A DNA stretch of 64,000 nt from Kalaharituber pfeilii (taxonomy: Eukaryota; Ascomycota; Pezizomycetes; Pezizales; Pezizaceae): contig WHUZ01000019.1 of assembly GCA_015179045.1 (NCBI GenBank), positions 372,001 to 436,000 on the forward strand. Reading direction: 5' to 3'. Positions 53,893 to 63,054 of this stretch are shown here, in pieces. A program made the position numbers and the translations under genes. The notes under the pieces were generated by a model. That model was not told the origin of the DNA, did no database searches, and saw only the letters and a list, made by a program, of their open reading frames with translations. Within the stretch, counting starts at the first letter, position 1; the number at the start of each line of letters is the position of its first letter.

Positions 53893-54209
53893 GGAGAAAC
53901 TGAAGCCATGAAGAAGTGGTAACGGCTAGGGAGCTCCAGCAGAAAACGAGGCAGCGGAAGCGGAGAGGAAGGGGAAGGAGGAGGTGCAATAGGCAGCCAG
54001 GAAGGCGTAAATAGCCAGGGAAGCCATCCAGGGCAGAGCAGCAGGAAAGGTCAGCGCAAGGGGAGAGAATTGGCAGGTGGTAGGGACCACCAAGGCTCGC
54101 AAATGGGCGGTGGCCTCACTGCAGAGAGAAGTTGTGTTAGGCCCCACAGACAACAAGTGGAAAGAGGAATCGGCGAAACACCTGGAGGCAATCAATGCAG
54201 CACTTTAGG

Positions 54210-54576
54210 TGCTAAGTAGATCGAGGGGAGAACAAAAGGGTGGTCTTGGTGGTGGGCGAGTAAGATAATGTCCAGGTACACCCAGGGACTTCAGCTATCA
54301 ACTAGAGAGTCTTTAGGACTAACTTACAGGATATTTGGGCTCAGCAAACGGGGACGGTACCCCTCATTGCAAAATGGGGGTTTCAGTGAACAGGTTCCTG
54401 GATAGAAGACAGTCAAGATGCTCTCGTAGTAGGGAATCTAAAGGCACCCAATTTTTGAGCAGGGTGGCTAAAGAAGGTAGGACATAGCACATGGCAGACA
54501 ATGGCGCTTGTTGTTTCCATCACTGAAGACAACAGCATTCCACTTCGACCGAAGCTTATGTCAGTTCGGATACGAC
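54210..54576. other. Non-coding part of the segmental duplication
   Basis: Matches copy A 24,940-25,276 with a ~30 bp extra piece near 54,350. Confidence 0.4.
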
Positions 54577-54990
54577 AATTTTTTTTTTTTTTTTTTTTTT
54601 TTTAAATATCATTACTCACATGCCGCCCGACGGGCTATGGTGAGATTAGGTACATAAGAAATTAAGGAAATGCCCCGATGACCCCGGTGATAATGAAGAA
54701 CTAAGAAATCAAGATGAAACTGATAAATGCGTCCCCTTTGATTGCGTTACTCCCTTCCCGCCCAATCTAACATTTCCACCAGCGAGTCTCTCTCCTCCTC
54801 TTTTGCCTCTGGGGGTTCCCTCACCGCCGCCTGACCCCCTGATACAGCAATTCCACCACGTCTCGAACCTACCTACCCCACCCACTATCCTAACCACACC
54901 ACCCCACCGCCCTACCACTCCGAATCTCGCAGCCCAGTACTTAGCACCCTTCCCCCACCCAGCCTCCACTCCAGCGCTGCTGGCGGAGTC
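54577..54990 (-). mobile_element. LINE B 3' end shared with copy A, longer here
   Basis: T-run, family B hairpin (loop GAC), UTR and the ORF2 C-terminus EEERDSLVEMLDWAGRE. Copy A lacks ~240 bp of it. Confidence 0.7.
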
Positions 54991-55487
54991 TCAGGCACCA
55001 ACTAGAGCCATCAAGAAGGTGGACAGGTCTGACAGCGCGAGGGATGCAGATCTGCATACGTGATGGAACTAATAGTGGAGAGGAGGCGGAGGCTGAGGGA
55101 CGCTGGGGCTGCGAGGCTGGCATAGGCGAAGACGCAAGTTGGTATTGAGGGAACGAGACAGCTCATGAGAAAGCGAAAGATGAGGCCGAAGATGTGAGAA
55201 CTAGATACGATGGGAGGCTACAGAGAGCGGCGTGTGCCAAGAGTTGTAGGAAATCAACTACCCACCCGAATAAGGCGCTACAAGAAATGCGTCCAACCCA
55301 GAAATGGCCGAATAAGCCAAATTAGGAATCCAGGTGGCGAGTGAAGTCCGCCAGGATATAAAGAGGCCTGAAGGAATCATGTAGACAGAGAAGTAGATGT
55401 CTCAAGATTAACGAGCGAGTCGAATAGAACTGCTCTCTTTCCTATCTCGCATTGGTCCAGAGGTGAAAGGATAGAGAGAGAAAGCCG
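54991..55487. pseudogene. Decayed LINE A-type remnant
   Basis: It carries the NETAHEKAKDEAEDV-like piece corresponding to the RNase H remnant of copy A (25,640), heavily changed. Ends at the young LINE A target site. Confidence 0.4.
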
Positions 55488-55498
55488 TCCTGGCAGGT

Positions 55499-56380
55499 AT
55501 GAGCGATGAGGAGGTCTTACAGAAATGTGAGTCCATAATCATGGCAATATACAAGGGAGACGTGATGAGGGTGTGGGTGGAAAACAAGAGGTCGGTAAGA
55601 TTGGTCATAAAGGGAGTTCCGGTGCAGAAAGGGGCAGTGACGGACGCAGAGATTACGGAGATCATAAGAAAGGAGAACCCAGGTTTGAAACCGGGGAACA
55701 GAGGGCCTCACAGGTTTGCGTGCACCAAACCCACAGACAGCGAGGTCGAGCTCAGTGACGTTTGAGGTAAGGGACGCAGAGGAAGCTAAGAGACTGTGTG
55801 ATGAAAGAGTGAACGTGTTGGGGAGAAAGAGGTGGGTTTAACTCTGGAATTCGAGGGGAAAGGCGCAGGGAAAGAGACCAGAAATTAGAGAGAACTGGAG
55901 AAGACAAGTGGTAGAATTACTGGCAGGCATCGAGAAGTCGGAAGCCCCGAGGAACGCACCAACCGGACCAAAGGGGAGCGCGAGAGTTTGGGGAATAGCA
56001 ACATCGGGAGTACAGAAGGGGAGCCAAGAAGGGGAGCCAATGCAGTCAGCGGGAACAACAGACCTCGCAGCAGTCGACGCAGAATAACACTGGGCTCATC
56101 TGCCTCATATGCAAAAAGCAGGGGCATGTCGCGAGGGAGTGCGGAGATGAGAAGGCAAAGGAAGCCTTCAGAGCGGCGACGGAGAAAAGGAAAGGGACGG
56201 AGAACGGGGGGTCCAGGGTGACGAAAAGGAAGACAGAGGAGGAGGGAGTTGTGTTTAACGCGAAGAACGCGGGGGAAGCAGAAGAGATAGGAGCCATCCT
56301 GAGGGAAGCCAGAACAAAGGCGAAAGGAAAGGCGAAAGGAAAGGCGAAAGGGGAGAACTGGGACGAGGCAAGGGGTAGAT
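55499..56380 (+). pseudogene. LINE A ORF1 (gag-like) with CCHC knuckle
   Basis: ATG 55499 (MSDEEVLQKCESIIMAIYKG), RLVIKGVPVQKGAVTDAEIT, HRFACTKPT. It shifts frame after ~55,765 and again before a CX2CX4HX4C knuckle CLICKKQGHVAREC at 56,101-56,142, then a Lys/Glu-rich tail with KGKAKGKAKG. ORF1 proteins bind the LINE RNA in the retrotransposition particle. Confidence 0.85.
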
Positions 56381-56454
56381 AAGGCTGTGAAGGGTTTGGA
56401 AGATTTCGACTGGGCGGAGAAACCAGTTGAGAGGTCAGAAATCCCGAAGTCAAC

Positions 56455-57218
56455 ATGGTAGAGTGGAAAGTGGGATACCAAAACGTGCAGGGGGGGTGGC
56501 AAATACGCACGTAGCGTTGGAGTGGGCAAAGGAGGAGGGCTTTCACATATTTTTCGTAGCAGAGGCATGGGTGGAGAAGAGAGGAGGGGGATGGGTCACT
56601 AACACACATCCGGGGTTCGACGTGAGGTCAGAGGTGAACGAAGGGACACGGATAGTAATGCACGTGGCAAAGGGGAGGACGGAGCAGGTAGAGACGAGGA
56701 AGGAAGAGAAAAACTGGGTATGGGCGGCAGCCGGGGGCAAAAGAGTAGGGGGAGTGTACGTGCAACCCAGCTGGAAAAAGGAAGAGGTAGAGAGAATGTT
56801 AGCAGAAATAGCAGGGGAAAGGGACGGGAAAGAAGGGGTAGTAATGGGGGATTGGAATGCTTATCGCAAGAAGTGGGGCGGAGAGGGGGTTCAAAATAAC
56901 GGAAGGGGGGTACTCCTGAAAGAATGGTTCGAAGGAGAAGAGTGGGAATTGGCGAGCGAAAGGGGAAAGGTAACATGGAGGAGAGAGAGGAGGGGCACAG
57001 TCAAGGAGTCGACGATCGACTTGTGCTGGATCAAGGGGATAGGGGAGCTAGAATGGAAGGGGGTGGAGCCAACTTTCCTCGGATCCGACCATGCGGCAGT
57101 GGGAGGCAGCTGGGAAGGAGAGGGGGACCAGATAAAGAGGAAGAGGAGGAGGGTCAATTTCGAGGAGGTGGAGGGGTTAGTAGAAGAGATGGGGGAGTGG
57201 GACGCGGGCAGAAAATGA
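56455..57218 (+). pseudogene. LINE A ORF2, APE-type endonuclease domain
   Basis: ATG 56455 (MVEWKVGYQNVQGG), then one frameshift. Motifs: FFVAEAWV (catalytic Glu), GVVMGDWNAY (GDWN), STIDLCW and LGSDHAAV (SDH). This nicks the target DNA that primes reverse transcription. The frame stops at 57,218. Confidence 0.9.
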
Positions 57219-57399
57219 GATGGGTAGAAGACCTCCCAGGCGAAACGCCGTATGAGAAGCTCTTGGGCTTCAAGGAAAGGCATAGCCGGGAAGTCAAAGT
57301 ATGCAGGAGAAGCAAGAAGTGGTGATCGAAGAGATTGACAGAGCTGCGGAAGAAGGCATCGATGGAGGGAAGAGGGGGGTGGGTTAAGGGGCGAAAGGG

Positions 57400-58590
57400 A
57401 TGGGCCCAGAGAGATACAAGAGATGGAGAGAAGCGAAGAGGACCCTGAAGGCAAACATAAAAAAGGAGAAAGAGGAGTGCTGGAGGGCCTTTGCTGAAGA
57501 AATGGGAGATAAGGATCCGTGGGTAGTGGCAAGGGTGGCAAAAGACCCATGGAAGCTGAAGTGGATGGGGAAGTTATATGGGGAGGGAGGGGAAGAGCTT
57601 GGGACGGATCAGGAGAAATGTGAAGCTTTGATCCAGAGAAACTTCCAGTGGGACGAGACCGGCGAGATGGCGGGGGGGAGGAGGAGGACCAGGGATCGCG
57701 GTAGACGAGTTAGTGGATAGGCTGAATGACGCCTTAAAGGGGACCAGCAATGTGTTGGCACCGAGCCCAGATGGGGTGTCATACAAGCTCCTCAAACTTG
57801 TTATGAAGACCCCCCTGGGGGATCCGGTGATAAGGCAAATCGCGGAAGAAATGGGGAAGGGGAGAACGCCAGAAGAGTGGCAGCTGAGTAAGGTGGTGAT
57901 GATCCCAAAACCGGGGAAGGACAAGTCCCAGGTGAAAGGATGGAGACTCATCAACCTCATCAACTGCATCGCGAAGCTGGGGAAGAAGGTGGTAGCAAAC
58001 GCACTCCAAGATGTAGACTCGCTCTTCCATCGCCATCAGTTCGGGGGGCGTAGAGGCAGGAAGGCAGCGGAGGCGATGATGAGGGCGGTTACTAAATAGA
58101 GGTGTCTCGCAAGGAAGGGGGGAGCGGTGTGGAGCCTCGACGACGTGAGAGGGGGCTTCAATAACGTGAGAGGGGAGGAGGTTTGGAGAGGATAAAAAAG
58201 ACAGGGAGGCAGGGCGGTGGGTTGGATGGTTGATGGTTGAAGAATTTCTTTCGGGCGAGGAGGTACACAGTTGAATGGGATGGGAAAGAGAGGGGAGAAG
58301 GGAAGGCAAATGTGGGAGTACCCCAAGGATCTCCACTATCGCCGGTCATATTCCTGATATGGCTGGCACCGATGCTGGAGGAGCTGGAAAGGACATTGAA
58401 AACCCAACTGCCGAAGGTAGAATGCGAAGTCCCGTCATACGTAGACGACATTAACGTGACGATGTAGGACTGGGAGGGGGTAAAAGACCTAGAGAGACTG
58501 AGGTCAGAGTGAGAGAGATAGTTCGGAGGGTGGCAGAAGAGAAGAGCGTGCCATTGGAGCCAGCGAAACACGAGGACATAGTCTTCGGCA
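57400..58590 (+). pseudogene. LINE A ORF2, reverse transcriptase domain
   Basis: In three frames: ALKGTSNVLAPSPDGVSYKL (motif near RT1/2), SKVVMIPKPGKDKSQVKGWR..INLINCIAKL, HQFGGRRGRKAAEAM, then GVPQGSPLSPVIFLIWLAPM and SYVDDINVT (catalytic YVDD). Frame changes at ~57,690, ~58,100 and ~58,470. Confidence 0.9.
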
Positions 58591-58738
58591 AGGGGAAGAG
58601 GAGGAGGCGGGAAGTAGAAAGAGTCAAGTGGCTGGGAGTAATATTCGACTCAACTCTCGATTTTGACTTCTACTGGAAGGCCAGAATTGAGAAGGCGAGG
58701 AAGATAACGGGGGCGATGATGGGTTTGGGCGCGGGACA

Positions 58739-59942
58739 ATGGGGGTTGAGCCGAAGAGTTGGCGACAGCTGTACACGGGGATGATCAGGGCTGTAATGAT
58801 GTGGGGGGCAGAGATCGGATGGCGGGGGCAGAAAGAGTGGCGGAGGGAAATGGAAAAAATCCAGTACCAAGTACTGAGAAAGGCCACTGGCGCGGTTCAT
58901 GGAGCGGCAAGAGAGAAGGTCAATTGGATAGCCGGAGTGGAACCTGCGGAAGTGGCACTGGACACAGCACAGGCGCGTTTCGTAGCGCAAAGCATGGGAG
59001 ACCCGGAAGGATGTGGAGATGTGTGGACAGCAGATTTCCGAGGGGAAGGGGAGGAGGAAGAGCTGGGAAGAGATTGGAGGGACTGGGATATCAGGTGGGC
59101 GACCCGAAAAGGGGACGGCTTTGAATCGGTTGCGGGGAGAATGCAGAGCACAGTCAGCTTCGTCATGCTGGAAGGGGTGGACGAGGTGTCATGGGGGGGC
59201 AGCTGCCCAAAGGTAGAAGTGACGGAAGCGCAAAGGGAGGGACGCAAAGGGGGCGGGAGGAAGGAGTGGGAGGCGTCCATCCATTGGGCAATGCAAGGGG
59301 CAGGTGAGGTATATATATATGGGAGTATGAATGAGGAGGGGAGAGTAGGAGGAGGATACTGGAAATGGGACGGGGGAGGGGGAGAAGAAATGGGGACGGG
59401 AGCGACAGTGTGGGACGGGGAGATCAGGGGAATGAGGAAGGGAGTAGAAAACGCGATTGTGGCGCTGGCGAACCTGGTCATTCTAACTGACTCACAAGCC
59501 GCTATAGCGGCAGTGAAGAAGGCAGGAAGGCGGGGAAAGGCCAGAACTGGAGATCTGAAAAGGGTGGTGGAGCTGGTTGCAGAGAGAAAAAGGAAAGGGG
59601 GGGACGTCCAGCTGATGCGGGTAAAGGCGGACATTGGCATCGCTGGGAATGAGGCGGCGGACGCCAAAGCGAAGAAGGCGGCGGATAGGGTAGGAAAGTC
59701 AGTAGTGACAGAAGGGGGGCTGCGCCAGAAATGGAAAAGGCTGCGCGCAGCGGAGAGGAGGGAAGTGGGGTACGGAGGGGGAGCAGTGATGAGGTGGGGC
59801 AGGGGAGCAGCCACTGGCTTCACCAGACTAAGGACAGGGAAGGGGATGGGAAAGGAATGGGACATCAAATTAGGGAAGGCTGAGGAAGGGAGCAGATGCG
59901 GGGGCGGCGAAAGGCAGACGGCGGACCACCTGGCGTTCAGGT
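58739..59942 (+). pseudogene. LINE A ORF2, RNase H domain and terminal knuckle
   Basis: Post-RT helix WWGAEIGWRGQ-like, then RNase H pieces: VYIYGSMNEEGRVGGGY (first Asp lost), VWDGEIRGMRKGVE (Glu), LVILTDSQAAIAAVKK (Asp), VKADIGIAGNEAADAKAKKA (Asp; the usual His is Asp). GFTRLRTGKG and CGGGERQTADHLAFR lead into a stop where the last Cys of the knuckle should be. Confidence 0.88.
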
Positions 59943-60299
59943 AGACTACCCGGAAGGGTGGGAGAAGTGGGAGGACGCGGACGCGAAGAAGTGGGTGGAG
60001 AAGCAAGAGAACGGGGGAGGTGGTAGATGTATTGGAGGATTTCTTTAGGTCGCTAAAGGTCTGAGAGGGGAGGAGGTGTATTTTCGTTTGTTTGAGGGTG
60101 GCGGCGGAAGTAAAGAGTAGCTATTTTTAGTGCCTTGTGGAGGTGGGGCGGGGAGGGGTCGAGATTTTCGTTTGTAGGTGTGGCGGTGAAACTCCGGGCT
60201 TTGAGGTTTAGACCCAGGGGCCCTGTCATGGCGAATAGCTGCATGTGGGGTCACGTGATTTAAAAAAAAAAAAAAGAGAGAGAGAAAGCCGGCTTTAAC

Positions 60300-60545
60300 A
60301 AAGACAAGTTCATAAGATGGTTTGGGAGGGCCGTTAACAACTTCACCCGACTACGGACCGGGAAAGGCAGAGCCATGTGGAAGAGGAAGGTCTACGGGGG
60401 GTGAGTTGATACACCTGCGGGGAGGCATGGAGTGCAGAGCACATACAGTGTCCAAGCGCAGGAAGTGGAGAGTCACAAGAGGAAGGAGAAGAACGGGGTG
60501 TGAGCAATCTGGAAGCACTAGGAGGACTTAAAGGGGTACATTGGG
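60300..60545 (+). pseudogene. Continuation of the old LINE A remnant of the duplication
   Basis: NNFTRLRTGKGRAMWKRKV as in copy A 26,140-26,200. A ~150 bp deletion relative to A follows. Confidence 0.6.
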
Positions 60546-60954
60546 TACGTACGAAATGTGCGAGTTTGTAACGCAGATGGTTGTCTCTAAGTAACCAGAA
60601 CCGGGTATATGGGTCCCTGCAATAATCTCATAGCATATCCGCCCGCAACAACAACACCTTTAGCTTAGATTTTACTTTTTTGCGCTCCTCTCATTAAGCT
60701 GTTTATGTTACCCGATATCCGCTTTCTTTCACTACCTCGACGTACCTGTTAGTTAATATTTCGATACCCCATAGCAGCAGCTGAAGCGGCGGCGGCGGCG
60801 CTACTAGCATGGCTTGAGCTGAGGCATTACAACACCAAATTATTGCGTGCGCAAAGGCCAACGCGAAATCCTTACAGGAACAACCATAAGCCTTGTCGCA
60901 GTACAAACCATCCTGGTTACAAGACTACAAACCATTTAAGTATGCGTTACATTT
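60546..60954. other. Shared non-coding block of the duplication
   Basis: Matches 26,780-27,240. A GGCGGC run near 60,790. No gene. Confidence 0.45.
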
Positions 60955-61225
60955 TTTTTTTTTTTTTATATCATTACTCGCGTGCCGCCTTACAGGCTCT
61001 GGAGAGACTAAATACATAGTAGATAGGATAAAACAAGAAAATAGTAGGAAGTGAGAAATAATGTCAGCCTCCCCGCCCAATCCAAAATTTTCTTCCGAGT
61101 AAACGAAGAGATTCAACGAAGAGATATGTCAGCATGAAGTAGCGTCAATTAGCGTCCCGCCCAGTCCAAGATTTCCTTCAGAGTATCTTTGTCCTTGTCC
61201 TTCACCTCTCTCTTTGAGGGTCGTA
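60955..61225 (-). mobile_element. LINE B 3' fragment, absent from copy A
   Basis: T17, ATATCATTACTCGCGTGCCG, compensated hairpin GCCT TAC AGGC, UTR, and the ORF2 end DKDKDTLKEILDWAGR followed by a stop. TSD not resolved. Confidence 0.75.
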
Positions 61226-61229
61226 GCAG

Positions 61230-61710
61230 CTTTGTATACATACATCTTGCACGTACATGCCCATGTTGCTCAAGTTAAAATGAGAGAAACCTTTGGAAAA
61301 ATGCGAGAAATGCAAACGGGGACTAAAAACGTTTGACTCAAATGCTACAAGCACTAACCTCACTATGCCGAGCATGGCACGTACTTTGTACTCCACAGGT
61401 CACTTGAGAAGACGAGGAAGCACTCTAGGGCTAGGCACCACTGTACCACAGTGGCGACCAAACCAACCTGCGCTCATGTTGCAAATTGATCAATTGCTAC
61501 GATTTAGATGTGATAACTTCCATGTATTATACAACTACACTACCCGAATGGTCTGGATTGCCGGTGGTGCGGAAAGAATGAGGACAGAACTGATCGTATT
61601 TGAATTAGGTGCGAACTGTGGAAGAAGACGTTTCCAGGAGGGCTGGAATTGATAGGAGAGCCTCCGGCACTGCAGGGAACCGGACCCACTGGTGGAGATG
61701 GGCAGAGAGA
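61230..61710. other. Shared non-coding block of the duplication
   Basis: Matches 27,350-27,925. The 119-codon frame is not supported in copy A. Confidence 0.45.
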
Positions 61711-61720
61711 ATATGGATGT

Positions 61721-61723
<3 letters not shown>

Positions 61724-61754
<31 letters not shown>

Positions 61755-62890
61755 CATTAATCGCGTGCCGCCCTAAGGGCTATGGCGATGTTTAGTTAAA
61801 TACAAAATAGAAAGAAAGTTAAATCCCCGGAAATCCATGCGTGATGGGGAAGAAGTGAGAGTGAAAAAAGGTCAATAATAATAATGAAAGTAGAAGTCCC
61901 CGGAACCTCTGTGATCCTCCTGTGTGGTGGGGAAGTGACATGCAGAAAGGTAAAAGATGTATGAGAAGAAAAGGTTCAAGGTCGTCTCCTATCCCATTCA
62001 TACTTGCACGACTTTAACCATTTCCCTCCCAGTCTCACCTTGCCCAGTGTTGGTTCGATCCGTTCCTCTAGGTACACCACCACTGAGCTGGTGAGCTTCC
62101 CCTCCTCTACGAGGATCTCCTTCTTTCTCAACCACCGTATCCCGGCAATTTTTCCCAGGTCTTTGTTGGCAGATTCCAGCCATTTTTAGACGTTCCCTAG
62201 GTTCTTCCTTAGGGCTCCACCGTGGTCGACTATGTCAAAACGGACAGTCTGATCCCGCCTTCTATTATCACGACATACACGTTCTGTTAATGTTTTATTG
62301 GCTTAATTCTTTCTTATCTTCGTTTCACATGTCGTTTACATGGATGGCTGCTATGTTTATCTCGTATATTAATTCTTTCATTTATTCTCGGAATTACTTC
62401 GGATATCACATTCAGCTGGGATTTGTTTCGAACTCGCATACAGCTTGTTTTACTTCGTCTTTTCTTTACGAAACTGTACAAGTTTGTTGCCTATATCTAC
62501 GGCTACCATTTGGGTATAGTCGTCTCGCTTTCTGTGTATATAGTCTGCGGAAACCCGCACCCACTTAATACCATAGAGTCGCTCAACTCCTCTCCTCGTT
62601 ACCTTCCTCCGTGCCTCCACTCCATTGCTGCCTCCGTTTGCACCATTATCTTTCTCTATAGCGCTTGCCCCGCTATCCTTATTCTTCCGCTACGCATCGT
62701 ATTACCCTCTCGTGGGTCACATTGTTAGACTATGCCGTTCTTTGAGGTGTTGGTATCGGAGGTGAGCTTGGCTAGCTTGCTTGTTTCACATCGTTGATTT
62801 TGGCCCGGGTGTGGTGTTGCTGGAATGGGTTCGGTGGTGGGGGAGGGGGTGTCTTGACGACTGACGCAGCGGGGGGAGGGCTGTTTGGAT
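61724..62890 (-). mobile_element. ORF1-only 'half-LINE' with LINE B tail (1,167 bp), absent from copy A
   Basis: On the minus strand a Pro-rich start (SVVKTPPPPPPNPF) leads through FDIVDHGGALRKNLGNV, GIRWLRKKEILVEEGKLTSS, VVVYLEERIEP and VRLGGKWLKSCKYEWDRRRP to a stop near 61,995, then ~200 bp of UTR and the family B hairpin and A-tail. No endonuclease or RT. TSD ATATGGATGTGTT (61711-61723) / ATACGGATGTGTT (62891-62903). Copy A ~27,917 is uninterrupted. It may be an internally deleted LINE mobilised in trans. Confidence 0.8.
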
Positions 62891-63054
62891 ATACGGATGT
62901 GTTGATATCTTGATACTTGTATATTTTGTTATTCATTCCAATTATCTTCTTTGTAATCATAACTAATCTCATCATTGGTCTTAAGAAGCGGTATAAAGTA
63001 ATGATATAAGAGGGGAAAAAAACAAAAATAAAAGAAAGACATCTGAATGTCCTC

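Larger units (their letters stand above)
51883..54207 (+). pseudogene. Decayed coiled-coil gene, copy B
   Basis: It starts near ATG 51883 (MNKSQVYHVRSMTLQQFLLR, RRKVHPELQREARAKLRMRS), an Arg/Glu-rich coiled-coil protein, with TRLVRNE-type and GELEGRMRAWGSLLLGR segments up to YEDW* at 52,432, then the same later segments as copy A. The frame is broken at 52,074 by a 7-nt-body LINE insertion (49 bp added), then by the tails at 52,487 and 52,578, the LINE B at 52,769 and the hAT MITE at 53,526. The intact original is unknown to me. Confidence 0.5.
55488..60276 (+). mobile_element. Near full-length LINE A (4.8 kb, Tad-like), decayed
   Basis: TSD AGAGAGAGAAAGCCG at 55473-55487 and 60277-60291; copy A near 26,078 is empty. 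Order: ORF1, ORF2 endonuclease, reverse transcriptase, RNase H, 3' UTR, the family A tail (CCCTGTCATGGCGAATAGCT...) and A13. The coding strand is strikingly G+A-rich. Many frameshifts in G runs and stops mean it is not autonomous. It identifies the source family of the A tails. Confidence 0.95.

Noticed and set aside
58897..60006. 369-codon minus-strand ORF
   Set aside because: Antisense of the LINE A RNase H region, open because the coding strand is G+A-rich and stop-poor on its complement.
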